Shown in pieces: positions 55,705 to 63,876 of a DNA stretch of 64,000 bases. A model generated the notes under the pieces. It searched no databases. It saw nothing but the letters and a program-made list of their open reading frames with translations, and was not told the origin of the DNA. The stretch comes from Hydrogenophaga intermedia (GTDB taxonomy: Bacteria > Pseudomonadota > Gammaproteobacteria > Burkholderiales > Burkholderiaceae_C), in the NCBI RefSeq assembly GCF_023715105.1, contig NZ_JAMBNO010000012.1, positions 113,042-177,041 on the forward strand, in the 5' to 3' direction. Position numbers and translations under genes: made by a program. Every line of letters starts with the position of its first letter. Within the stretch, counting starts at the first letter, position 1.

Positions 55705-58068
55705 TCACTCGATCGGCGTGAGCTTGGCCACGCTGAGCGCCAGCCACTTGGTGCCGTGGCGCGGGAAGTTCACCTGCGCGCGCGCGTCGTCGCCCGCGCC
55801 TTCCACGGCCAGCACCTTGCCTTCACCGAACTTGTTGTGGAACACCGCCATGCCGGCCTTGATGGCCGTGCCGCGGTCGGGCTCGGGCGCAGGGGCGCTG
55901 GCGGCTTTCCAGCCCGGTGACCACGCAGGCTGCGGCACGTTCTGCGCGATGGCGCGGTGCCCGCCCCAGCCCGCGCTGCCGGTGCCGCCCCAGCCCGAGG
56001 GCTGCGGGGGCGTGAGCCATTTCAGGCAGTGCTCGGGCAGTTCGTCGAAGAAGCGGCTCTTGAGGTTGTAGCGCGTCTGGCCGTGCAGCAGGCGTGTCTG
56101 CGAGTGGCTCAGGTACAGGCGCTTGCGCGCGCGTGTGATGGCCACGTACATCAGGCGGCGCTCTTCCTCCAGGCCGTCGCGGTCGCTCATCGCGTTCTCG
56201 TGCGGGAACAGGCCTTCTTCCAGCCCGGTGATGAACACGCAATCGAACTCCAGGCCCTTGGCGGCGTGCACCGTCATGAGTTGCACCGCGTCCTGCCCGG
56301 CCTGGGCCTGGTTGTCGCCCGATTCGAGCGCGGCGTGCGTGAGGAAGGCCGCCAGCGGGCTCATGGTTTCGCCGGTGTCGGCGTCGGGTGCGAGGGGTTC
56401 GTCGAGCACCGGGACGTTCGGGTCCAGCCCCTGGCTGACGGGGCTTTGCGTGAGCGCGGTGGCGTCACGCCCGAAGCCTTCCTGCATCACGAAGCTCTCG
56501 GCCGCGTTGACGAGTTCTTCCAGGTTCTCCACCCGCTCCTGGCCCTCGCGTTCCTGGCGGTAGTGCTCGATGAGGCCGCTGTACTCCAGCACCAGCTCGA
56601 TGATGTCCTTCAGGCTGGCGCCCACGCTGCGCTCGCGCAGCACGTCCATCTTCGCCACGAAGCCCGCGATGGCCGTGCCCGCGCGGCCGGTGACGGCACT
56701 GACCGCATCGTGCAGCGAGCAGCCCGAAGCGCGCGCCACGTCCTGCAACTGCTCCACGCTGCGCGCACCGATACCGCGCGGCGGGAAGTTCACCACACGC
56801 AGGAAGCTGGTGTCGTCGTGCGGGTTCTCGATCAGGCGCAGATAGGCCAGTGCGTGCTTGATCTCGGCGCGCTCGAAGAAGCGCAGGCCGCCGTACACGC
56901 GGTAGGGCAACCCGGCATTGAACAGCGCGGTCTCCACCACGCGGCTTTGCGCGTTGCTGCGGTAAAGCACGGCGATCTCGCTGCGCGGCACCTCCTCGCG
57001 CACCAGCGCCTTGATCTCCTCCACCATCCACTGCGCCTCGGCAAAATCGCTCACCGCCTCGTTCACGCGCACCGGTTCACCCGCGCCCGCCTCGGTGCGC
57101 AGGTTCTTGCCCAGGCGGCGCTGGTTGTGGCCGATGAGGTGGTTGGCGGCGTCGAGGATGTTGCTCACGCTGCGGTAGTTCTGCTCCAGCTTGATCTGGT
57201 GCTGCACGCGGTACTCGCGCACGAAGTCGGCCATGTTGCCCACGCGCGCGCCGCGAAAGGCGTAGATGCTCTGGTCGTCGTCGCCCACCGCGAACATGGC
57301 GTTGCCCGGGCCCGGCAGGCCTTCCACCGGTGGCGGCACGAACAGCTTGAGCCAGGCGTACTGCAGCTTGTTGGTGTCCTGGAACTCGTCGATCAGCACA
57401 TGGCGGAAGCGCCGCTGGTAGTGTTCGCGCAGCGGGTCGTTGTCGCGCAGCAGCTCGTAGCTGCGCAGCATGAGTTCACCGAAGTCGACCACGCCTTCGC
57501 GCTGGCACTGCTCCTCGTACAGGGCGTACAGCTCCACCTTGCGGCGCGTTTCCTCGTCGCGCGCCGGCACATCACGCGGGCGCAGGCCTTCTTCCTTGCT
57601 GCCCGAGATGAACCACTGCAGTTCTTTCGGCGGGAAGCGTTCGTCGTCCACGTTGTGCTGCTTGCACAGCCGTTTGATGGCCGAGAGCTGGTCTTGCGTG
57701 TCCAGGATCTGGAACGTGGCCGGCAGCGCCGCGGCCTGGTGGTGCGCGCGCAGCAGCCGGTTGCACAGTCCGTGGAAGGTGCCGATCCACATGCCGCGCA
57801 CGTTCACCGGCAGCATGGCCGACAGGCGGGTGACCATTTCCTTGGCGGCCTTGTTGGTGAAGGTCACGGCCAGCACGCCCCCGGGGCCGATCTGGCCGGT
57901 CTGCAGCAGCCAGGCGATGCGCGTGGTGAGCACGCGCGTCTTGCCCGAGCCCGCACCGGCCAGGATGAGGGCATGCTCGGCCGGCAGCGTGACGGCGGCG
58001 GCCTGCTCGGGGTTGAGGCCACTCACGAGGGGCGACGTGGCAGGGTTCGGAAACAGATCCAGGGACAT
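55705..58068 (-). CDS. uvrD: DNA helicase II UvrD
   Basis: A 787-residue superfamily 1A helicase used in nucleotide excision and mismatch repair. Motifs in order: Q motif (LNPEQAAAV), Walker A (AGAGSGKTRV), Ia (VTFTNKAAKEM), II (LIDEFQDTN), III (VGDDDQSIYAFRGA), IV (LEQNYRS), V (TVHAAKGLEFDCVF), VI (YVAITRARKRLYL). The C-terminal SH3-like beta domain (HNKFGEGKVLAVEG) is the UvrD/PcrA type. The ATG at 58068 is 6 nt after a reverse TACAAT box and lacks a Shine-Dalgarno. Confidence 0.95.
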   Translation of the reverse strand: MSLDLFPNPATSPLVSGLNPEQAAAVTLPAEHALILAGAGSGKTRVLTTRIAWLLQTGQIGPGGVLAVTFTNKAAKEMVTRLSAMLPVNVRGMWIGTFHGLCNRLLRAHHQAAALPATFQILDTQDQLSAIKRLCKQHNVDDERFPPKELQWFISGSKEEGLRPRDVPARDEETRRKVELYALYEEQCQREGVVDFGELMLRSYELLRDNDPLREHYQRRFRHVLIDEFQDTNKLQYAWLKLFVPPPVEGLPGPGNAMFAVGDDDQSIYAFRGARVGNMADFVREYRVQHQIKLEQNYRSVSNILDAANHLIGHNQRRLGKNLRTEAGAGEPVRVNEAVSDFAEAQWMVEEIKALVREEVPRSEIAVLYRSNAQSRVVETALFNAGLPYRVYGGLRFFERAEIKHALAYLRLIENPHDDTSFLRVVNFPPRGIGARSVEQLQDVARASGCSLHDAVSAVTGRAGTAIAGFVAKMDVLRERSVGASLKDIIELVLEYSGLIEHYRQEREGQERVENLEELVNAAESFVMQEGFGRDATALTQSPVSQGLDPNVPVLDEPLAPDADTGETMSPLAAFLTHAALESGDNQAQAGQDAVQLMTVHAAKGLEFDCVFITGLEEGLFPHENAMSDRDGLEEERRLMYVAITRARKRLYLSHSQTRLLHGQTRYNLKSRFFDELPEHCLKWLTPPQPSGWGGTGSAGWGGHRAIAQNVPQPAWSPGWKAASAPAPEPDRGTAIKAGMAVFHNKFGEGKVLAVEGAGDDARAQVNFPRHGTKWLALSVAKLTPIE

Positions 58069-58074
58069 CGGTGG

Positions 58075-58080
58075 ATTGTA
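58075..58080 (-). promoter_or_regulatory. Candidate leaderless -10 box of uvrD
   Basis: Reverse TACAAT followed by CCACCG and the uvrD ATG. No SOS (LexA) box was recognised nearby. Confidence 0.45.
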
Positions 58081-58157
58081 GGAAGCACCCGGGCGCCGAC
58101 CCCGCCATACACAGGGCCATATGGCCACCATAACCGGCACATGCGATCGCACCGGCC

Positions 58158-58163
58158 TAGAAT
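58158..58163 (+). promoter_or_regulatory. Candidate -10 box of guaC
   Basis: TAGAAT in the uvrD-guaC divergent region; transcription would start at about 58170, immediately at the terminator-like hairpin. Confidence 0.45.
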
Positions 58164-58168
58164 CGCGC

Positions 58169-58202
58169 ACCGGGCCAGGGATTCTTGCGCCCGGTTTTTT
58201 TT
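58169..58202 (+). terminator. Terminator-like hairpin at the start of the guaC leader
   Basis: ACCGGGC, a ~13-nt loop, GCCCGGT followed by a total of eight Ts. It is a good intrinsic terminator but lies directly downstream of the guaC -10 box, so it would cut the transcript at ~33 nt unless bypassed: an attenuator or the end of a tiny RNA. Confidence 0.55.
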
Positions 58203-58236
58203 CGCCCTTGAACCAGCGACGCGCGCAAGACCCAGG

Positions 58237-58316
58237 GTCACCGCGGCACTGGCTCCGCCAGGCCGCTGGTGACGCCCCCTTCGAGGGGGTGGCGCCGAAG
58301 GCGACGCGGGGGTGTC
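58237..58316 (+). repeat. Structured GC-rich element in the guaC leader
   Basis: A long hairpin (58237-58273: GTCACCGCGGC-A-CTGGC, loop TCC, GCCAGGCCGCTGGTGAC with small bulges) is followed by CCCCC-TTCGA-GGGGG (58275-58289) and a GGCGCCGAAGGCGAC segment. Elements of this look (CCCCCTTCGAGGGGG next to GGCGC/GAAG) are, from memory, dispersed in Comamonadaceae genomes. It ends just before the guaC start. Confidence 0.55.
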
Positions 58317-58326
58317 TGGAGTCCTC

Positions 58327-59304
58327 ATGGAAATTTTCGACTACGACAACATCCTGCTACTGCCGCGCAAGTGCCGCGTGGAAAGTCGCTCGGAATGCGA
58401 TGCGGGTGTGGAACTCGGCGGGCGGCGCTTTCGCTTGCCGGTGGTGCCGGCCAACATGAAGACGGTGGTGGACGAGCCCATCTGCACCTGGCTGGCGCAG
58501 AACGGCTATTTCTACGTGATGCACCGATTCGACCTGGACAACGTGCAGTTCGTGCGCGACATGCACGCCAAGGGCTGCTACGCGTCGATCTCGCTGGGCG
58601 TGAAGGCACCCGACTACGCCACGGTGGACACGCTGGTGGCCGAGGGCCTGAGCCCCGAGTACATCACCATCGACATCGCGCACGGCCATGCCGACAGCGT
58701 GAAGAACATGATCGCCTACCTGAAGGCGAAGCTGCCCAGGGCCTTCGTGATCGCGGGCAACGTGGCCACGCCCGAGGCGGTGATCGACCTGGAGAACTGG
58801 GGCGCCGATGCCACCAAGGTCGGCGTGGGCCCGGGCAAGGTCTGCATCACCAAACTCAAGACGGGCTTTGGCACCGGCGGCTGGCAGCTGTCGGCGCTCA
58901 AGTGGTGTGCGCGCGTGGCCACCAAGCCCATCATTGCGGACGGCGGCATCCGCTGCCATGGTGACATCGCCAAGAGCGTGCGCTTTGGCGCGAGCATGGT
59001 GATGATCGGCTCGCTGTTCGCGGGCCACGAGGAGTCCCCGGGCCAGACGGTCGAGGTCGACGGTGTGCTCTACAAGGAGTACTACGGCTCGGCGAGCGAC
59101 TTCAACAAGGGCGAGTACAAGCACGTCGAGGGCAAGCGCATTCTCGAGCCCATCAAGGGCAAGCTCGCGCACACGCTGACCGAAATGGAGCAGGACGTGC
59201 AGAGCTCGATCAGCTACGCGGGCGGCACGAAGCTGCTGGACATCCGCAAGGTGAACTACGTGATCCTCGGCGGCGACAACGCCGGCGAACACCTGTTGAT
59301 GTGA
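58327..59304 (+). CDS. guaC: GMP reductase
   Basis: A 325-residue TIM-barrel enzyme that reductively deaminates GMP to IMP with NADPH, letting guanine nucleotides refill the adenine pool. The catalytic Cys is in [11 protein letters not shown], with [11 protein letters not shown] and [19 protein letters not shown] matching the shorter GuaC2 type found in Firmicutes and some Proteobacteria. IMP dehydrogenase is excluded by the absence of the CBS insert and by GMP-reductase-specific residues after the Cys loop. The ATG at 58327 matches the family start ([13 protein letters not shown]); a GTG five codons earlier is possible. Its leader is unusually structured. Confidence 0.92.
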   Translation: MEIFDYDNILLLPRKCRVESRSECDAGVELGGRRFRLPVVPANMKTVVDEPICTWLAQNGYFYVMHRFDLDNVQFVRDMHAKGCYASISLGVKAPDYATVDTLVAEGLSPEYITIDIAHGHADSVKNMIAYLKAKLPRAFVIAGNVATPEAVIDLENWGADATKVGVGPGKVCITKLKTGFGTGGWQLSALKWCARVATKPIIADGGIRCHGDIAKSVRFGASMVMIGSLFAGHEESPGQTVEVDGVLYKEYYGSASDFNKGEYKHVEGKRILEPIKGKLAHTLTEMEQDVQSSISYAGGTKLLDIRKVNYVILGGDNAGEHLLM

Positions 59305-59332
59305 ACTTCGGGCCGCAAGGCCCCTTCGGGTG

Positions 59333-60217
59333 TCAGACGCCGAGCAGTTCGCGCGCCAGCGCGTGCAGGCGGTGTGCGGGGTCGATCAGCGCATCGACCA
59401 CCGTGAAGTGGTTCAGGCCGGGCAGGTCCTCGCACACCGGCACCACCTGGGAGCCCCAGGCGTCACGAATCAGACGGTTCTGGCGGCGGAACTCGCTGCT
59501 CTCGGCACCGCCAGCCAGGGCGTAGAGCTGGCCGCGGCCTTCGCGCAGGCCGGGTGAGGGCAGGCGCGCGGGGCTGGCCTTCTTCACCTGCGCGGGGGTG
59601 AGGTTCAGCGATGGCTGCACGAAGGGCGTGTGGCGCACCGGCTCGAGGTCGAACACACCCGAGATCGACAGCGCGTTGCGCACCAGCGCAGCGGGCAAGT
59701 CTCCCCCCACCTCGGGCCAGCGGCAGGACAGCATCATGGCCGCCAGGTGGCCACCGGCCGAATGCCCGGCCACGGTGATGCGCGTCGCGTCACCGCCGTG
59801 CGCGCCGATGTGCCGGTAAGTCCATGCCAGCGCCTGCACCATCTGCAGGGTGATGTCGGGCACGGTGACGGCCGGGCACAGGGCGTAGTTGGGCACCACC
59901 ACGCACACGCCCAGGCGTTGGAACAGCGGTGCCAGGAAGGAGTGGTCGGCCTTGTCCAGGCTGCGCCAGTAGCCACCGTGAATGAAGAACAGCACCGGCG
60001 CCGAGCCGCCACCCACGGGCTGCAAGGCGGGAAACACATCGAGCACCTCGGCCGGCCCGTGGCCGTAGCGCAGATCGATCAGCGCCGGGCCTTCCTCGCG
60101 CGCGTCGCGTGAGGTCCGCGCCCAGCGAGCAAAGATGTCGGCGTGCCCGGGCACGAGGGCGCGGTTGTTGTATTCGATGTCGAGCCAGGCGGGGTCGCGG
60201 TTGAAGCGCAGGTCCAT
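59333..60217 (-). CDS. Alpha/beta hydrolase, arylformamidase-like
   Basis: A 294-residue hydrolase of the esterase/lipase (HSL) type. The oxyanion motif is HGGYWRSLDK, which is the form seen in kynurenine formamidases and related arylformamidases, and the nucleophile elbow is AGHSAGGHLAAMML. The C-terminal His is in GLNHFTVVD. The ATG at 60217 is preferred because CACAAT lies 7 nt before it; an ATG three codons earlier overlaps that box. No tryptophan-degradation genes are beside it, so formamidase activity is only suggested. Confidence 0.83.
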   Translation of the reverse strand: MDLRFNRDPAWLDIEYNNRALVPGHADIFARWARTSRDAREEGPALIDLRYGHGPAEVLDVFPALQPVGGGSAPVLFFIHGGYWRSLDKADHSFLAPLFQRLGVCVVVPNYALCPAVTVPDITLQMVQALAWTYRHIGAHGGDATRITVAGHSAGGHLAAMMLSCRWPEVGGDLPAALVRNALSISGVFDLEPVRHTPFVQPSLNLTPAQVKKASPARLPSPGLREGRGQLYALAGGAESSEFRRQNRLIRDAWGSQVVPVCEDLPGLNHFTVVDALIDPAHRLHALARELLGV

Positions 60218-60224
60218 GGAGGGC

Positions 60225-60230
60225 ATTGTG
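60225..60230 (-). promoter_or_regulatory. Candidate leaderless -10 box of the hydrolase gene
   Basis: Reverse CACAAT, seven bases before the ATG at 60217. Confidence 0.4.
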
Positions 60231-60296
60231 TCATGGGGGTTTGAGGTATTCGGCAACCCGGTCAGACACCGAATACCGGTATGGGGTAAGCTAGCG

Positions 60297-60316
60297 GAAT
60301 TCTGAATTCAGAATTC
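60297..60316. promoter_or_regulatory. 20-bp perfect palindrome, probable GntR operator
   Basis: GAATTC-TGAATTCA-GAATTC, a perfect 20-bp palindrome 16 bp before the GntR gene start and 79 bp from the divergent hydrolase start. A second inverted pair, GGTATTCGG and CCGAATACC separated by 15 bp (60245-60277), lies between it and the hydrolase. FCD-type GntR regulators bind short palindromes near their own genes. Confidence 0.6.
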
Positions 60317-60332
60317 GTCCGAACCCGTCCGA

Positions 60333-61076
60333 ATGAGCGCCCAGTTGCACCGCATCGAAACGACGCCCGACCTTGTCGAGCGGGTGTATCGCGCCTTGCT
60401 TGACGCGATCAGCACGGGCGGTCTGCAACCCGGCCAACGCATCACGCAGGAAGAACTGGCCGAGCGCATGGCGGTTTCGCGCCAACCGGTGACGCAGGCC
60501 TTGCGCTTGCTCAAGAAGGACGGCTTCGTTCAGGACGCCCCCTTGCTCAATGGCGCACCGCAGCGCACGCGCGGCTTGCAGGTGGCCCCGCTCGATCCAC
60601 GTCAGATCGCGCAGGTGTATGAGGTGCGCAGCGCACTCGACCAGCTGGCCGTGCGCCTGGCCGCGGCGCAGCGCGCACGCATCGACCCGGCGGTGTTCCG
60701 CCAGGGCGAGGCCGCGGCACAACGCGCCGACCTCAAGGCCCTGATCGACGCCGACATGGCCTTTCACACCGCGGTCTACCGCGCGGCAGGCAACCCCTTC
60801 ATCGAGCAGAGCGCGCAGCAGCATTGGCAACACATCCGCCGCGCGATGGGCCAGGCCCTGCAGTCCGATCCGCTGCGCGAGCCGGTGTGGGACGAACACC
60901 GCGCCATCGCGCAGGCGATCGCCGCGGGCGACGGTGAGCGCGCGGCACAGCTCATGAGCGCGCACACCGGCAACGCGGCCAGAACCCTCGCGCACCAGCT
61001 CACCGGCCCTGCTGATGGCGGGGATGCGCCCGGCACCGATCAACTCCGTGGTCGTCGCAGGCAGCAATTGCCCTAG
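60333..61076 (+). CDS. GntR family (FCD) transcriptional regulator
   Basis: A 247-residue regulator. The N-terminal winged helix spans about 10-80 (VYRALLDAISTGGLQPGQRITQEELAERMAVSRQPVTQALRLL, cited by position) and the C-terminal FCD domain about 90-220, where metal or acid ligands are bound by the Asp/His set in DADMAFHTAVYRAAGN and the later histidines in DEHRAI and MSAHTGN. FCD regulators sense organic acids. It is divergent from the arylformamidase-like hydrolase and upstream of the dehydrogenase, either of which could be a target. Confidence 0.9.
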   Translation: MSAQLHRIETTPDLVERVYRALLDAISTGGLQPGQRITQEELAERMAVSRQPVTQALRLLKKDGFVQDAPLLNGAPQRTRGLQVAPLDPRQIAQVYEVRSALDQLAVRLAAAQRARIDPAVFRQGEAAAQRADLKALIDADMAFHTAVYRAAGNPFIEQSAQQHWQHIRRAMGQALQSDPLREPVWDEHRAIAQAIAAGDGERAAQLMSAHTGNAARTLAHQLTGPADGGDAPGTDQLRGRRRQQLP

Positions 61077-61090
61077 GCGATCCACTTCTC

Positions 61091-61127
61091 GCGGTCGCCG
61101 GTTCCGGCCGGCGACCGCGCTTTTTTT
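61091..61127 (+). terminator. Intrinsic terminator of the gntR gene
   Basis: GCGGTCGCCGG, loop TTCCGG, CCGGCGACCGC, then GC and seven Ts: 11-bp perfect stem 14 nt after the stop. Confidence 0.88.
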
Positions 61128-61138
61128 GCACACCCCCC

Positions 61139-61144
61139 TAGAAT
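61139..61144 (+). promoter_or_regulatory. Candidate -10 box of the dehydrogenase gene
   Basis: TAGAAT, 27 nt before the GTG start, after the gntR terminator. Confidence 0.4.
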
Positions 61145-61171
61145 CCGCCGCCAGTTGAAGGCGAATCCGAC

Positions 61172-62071
61172 GTGAGCAATCCCACCTCCCCCCAGCCCGA
61201 GTGGCGCGTGGCCGTGCTGGGCATCGGCATGATGGGTTTTCCCATGGGCCGCCGCTTGTGCGAGGCCGGTTGCCGCGTGAGCGTGTGGAACCGCTCGCGC
61301 AGCAAGGCCGAACGCCTGACGCCCTTTGGCGCACGCGTGGCCGACACCCCAGCCGAAGCCGTGCGCGATGCCGACATCGTGATCACGCTGCTCGAAGACG
61401 GTGGCGTGGTCGACGACGTGCTGTTCCAGCAAGGCACCAGTGACAGTCTGGCGCGCGGCAGTCTGGTGATCGACATGTCCTCCATTCAGCCGCGACAGGC
61501 ACGCGACCACGCGGCACGCCTGGGTGCGCTGGGCGTGCACCACCTGGACGCACCCGTCTCCGGCGGCACCGTGGGAGCCGAAGCCGGCACGCTGGCCATC
61601 ATGGTCGGCGGCAAGCCCGGCGATTTCGATCGCGCACGGCCGGTGTTCGAGATCCTGGGCCGCCCGACGCACGTGGGCCCGCACGGCGCGGGCCAGCTCG
61701 CCAAGCTGGCCAACCAGATGATCGTGGGCATCACGATCGGCGCGGTGGCCGAGGCATTGCTGCTGTGCGAGAAGGGCGGTGCCGACATGGCGAAGGTGAA
61801 GCAGGCCATCACCGGCGGCTTCGCCGACAGCCGCATCCTGCAGGTGCACGGCCAGCGCATGATCGAGCGCGACTTCTCCAAGCGCGGCGCCATGACGGTG
61901 CAACTCAAGGACATGCGCAACGCCCTCACCACCGCGCAAGAGATCGGCTTCGAGGCGCCCATCACCGGCCTGTTCGAACAGCTCTTCGCACAAGCGGTGG
62001 AGCATGGCCTTGCCGACCTCGACCACTCCGCCCTCTTCGTGGAACTGGCCAGCCGCAACGGCATGGCCTGA
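61172..62071 (+). CDS. NAD(P)-dependent 3-hydroxyisobutyrate-type dehydrogenase
   Basis: A 299-residue beta-hydroxyacid dehydrogenase. The N-terminal Rossmann motif is GIGMMGFPMGRRL, the substrate motif DAPVSGGTVGAEAGTLAIMVGG, and the catalytic Lys is in GAGQLAKLANQMIVG. The family includes 3-hydroxyisobutyrate dehydrogenase and tartronate semialdehyde reductase (GarR); the final step cannot be chosen by eye. The GTG at 61172 has GAAGG upstream. It has its own TAGAAT box after the gntR terminator and is followed directly by tRNA-Ala. Confidence 0.88.
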   Translation: MSNPTSPQPEWRVAVLGIGMMGFPMGRRLCEAGCRVSVWNRSRSKAERLTPFGARVADTPAEAVRDADIVITLLEDGGVVDDVLFQQGTSDSLARGSLVIDMSSIQPRQARDHAARLGALGVHHLDAPVSGGTVGAEAGTLAIMVGGKPGDFDRARPVFEILGRPTHVGPHGAGQLAKLANQMIVGITIGAVAEALLLCEKGGADMAKVKQAITGGFADSRILQVHGQRMIERDFSKRGAMTVQLKDMRNALTTAQEIGFEAPITGLFEQLFAQAVEHGLADLDHSALFVELASRNGMA

Positions 62072-62084
62072 GGCAAAGATTCGC

Positions 62085-62090
62085 TAGAAT
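62085..62090 (+). promoter_or_regulatory. Candidate -10 box of the tRNA-Ala gene
   Basis: TAGAAT 11 nt before the mature tRNA 5' end. Confidence 0.45.
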
Positions 62091-62101
62091 TTGAAGCCAG
62101 T

Positions 62102-62177
<76 letters not shown>

Positions 62178-62187
62178 AATTTTCCGC

Positions 62188-62214
62188 AAGGCCTTGTTTC
62201 ACAAGGCCTTTTTT
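62188..62214 (+). terminator. Intrinsic terminator after tRNA-Ala
   Basis: AAGGCCTTG, loop TTTCA, CAAGGCCTT, then further Ts (through 62214): perfect 9-bp stem starting 11 nt after the tRNA. Confidence 0.88.
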
Positions 62215-62274
62215 CTTTTCCGGGGCGGCTGTGCGCGAAGTGATCCATCCAGGTGATCCAAATCGTGCATCCGC

Positions 62275-63153
62275 ATGCGCCCTCAAGCTCATCACATCTT
62301 CAAGAGCCGACACGGCATCTGGTACTTCCGCTGGGTTGTGCCGCAAGAACTGCGACTGCGCTTCCCACATCTGCCGTGCGAGATTAAGCGATCGCTCAAA
62401 ACTGCCGATACGAGAGAAGCGCGCGCTGGCGCCCGACGGTTGCACAGCGCATTGGTACTTTCTCTTGCAAATGGCACCCATATGTCTTCAGGCTTCGAAC
62501 TTCCCGGCATCAGGCCGTGGACGATCAAGTTGGATCCTGTCACGAAGCAGATCACCGAAGTCAGCACCGACCCCCACGGCGAGACGCCAGAATCGTATGC
62601 GGCAATGAAGGCTACTTTGCACGCCTTCATCGATCAAGCCGCAGCGAAAAACGCGGCTGGCGCCGCGACCTCGCGGCAGGCGTCGCCAATCAATCCTGCA
62701 GGGTCTGGTGAGAAATCGTCGATGTTGATGAGCGAAGTTGTTGCCGACTACGGCCGACTTCAGGTTCAGTCAGGTGCTTGGTCTCCAAACACCTTTGCCT
62801 ACACGCACGAGCCATCGCTGCGCCTCTTTCGAGAGCTGGTGGGTCGCCCCATGGGGGCTACCTCGCTTGGGAGCGTGCAGACTGTCGCACTGGATCTCCC
62901 GCTAGGCGAGCTCTCGATGCAGAAGCTCGAGGCGTTCCTGAACGAGTTCTGGAACTTCCCTGACCAACAGGGCAAGCGCCAGCACAGTGGCAAGACGGCA
63001 CGCGACATCATGGACGCTGGTGGCGTACCTCAATCGCGGGCGAACATGTACAAGCGTCTGGCGCACATCAGGCAATTCATCGCCCATTGCTGCGAGAAGA
63101 GATTGCTTCCCAGTGACTTGGTCGCTCCTGCAAAACCCCTGACGCCCGCATGA
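62275..63153 (+). pseudogene. Truncated tyrosine-type integrase next to tRNA-Ala
   Basis: A 292-residue open frame resembling the front part of a site-specific recombinase. The DUF6538-like N-terminal segment HIFKSRHGIWYFRWVVPQEL is followed by IKRSLKTADTREARAGAR, then a core-binding region (about 150-285; SEVVADYGRLQVQSG, RANMYKRLAHIRQFI). The catalytic half with the R-H-R-Y residues is missing; the frame stops just before it, and transposon DNA follows. Related integrases are usually 450-600 aa. Base composition is lower in GC than the core genome here. Position 97 bp after a tRNA 3' end is the usual place for an integrated element. Confidence 0.75.
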
Positions 63154-63231
63154 ATGCTTATGTTTCGGGGTGATCACGGATACCCAGAACTCCCAGTTTG
63201 AATTTCAATAGCGATCAGTTTCTGGGAGATT

Positions 63232-63876
63232 TTGATGTTTGCTGATGCTGCCACCGACGACTTCTTTCGCGCCCGCCTGGACCACATGATCGACCTGCGC
63301 CATTCGCTGGCGGTGTTGGCCTCGCGCATGCCGTGGCAGCAGATCGAAGCCTCTGTGGCGCATCTGTTCTCCCGCCGCGCACACACCGGTGAGTCCTTGC
63401 CCGATCTGGACCTGTTCGGTGAAGCGCCAGCGCCCGTGGGCCGCAAGTCCAACGCCGGGCGCCCGCGCGTGCCCCTGCGCACCATGATCGCGCTGCTGTA
63501 CCTCAAACACGCGTTCAACCTCAGCGACGAGGCCGTGGTCGAGCGTTGGAGCGATTCGCCCAACTTCCAGTTCTTCTCGGGTCAGGCCTACTTTGAACCC
63601 CGCCTGCCCTGCGACGCCACCACCCTGGTCAAGTTCCGCCGCCTGCTGGGCGAAGAAGGCGTGGAGGAGTTGCTGGCGCAGACCGTGAACCTGGCCGTCT
63701 CGCTCAAGCTGATTCCAGCGTCCGCGCTGGCCACCGTGGTGGTGGACTCCACCGTGCAGGAGAAGGCGGTGGCGCACCCCACGGACTCCAAGCTTCTGGA
63801 GACGGCGCGTGCCAAGCTGGTGGAAGCCGCGCAAGGAGTTGGCATCGAGCTCAAGCAGACCTTCGCCAAAGAGTGA
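63232..63876 (+). pseudogene. IS5 family transposase, 3' end lost
   Basis: A 214-residue frame starting MFADAATDDFFRARLDHMIDLRHSLAVLA and carrying the IS5-type N-terminal domain (RMPWQQIEASVAHLF, LRTMIALLYLKHAFNLSDEAVVERW) and the first catalytic strand with DSTVQEKAVAHPTDS. The DDE core is cut after QTFAKE; normal IS5 transposases run to ~330-450 residues. At the break an IS3-family end begins, so insertion of that element destroyed this gene. The IS5 left terminal repeat was not resolved; it should lie within 63154-63231, where CTCCCAG and CTGGGAG form an inverted pair. Confidence 0.8.

Noticed and set aside
55957..58272. Forward 771-codon open frame opposite uvrD
   Set aside because: Antisense to a helicase with all motifs intact; Val/His/Ala-rich shadow.
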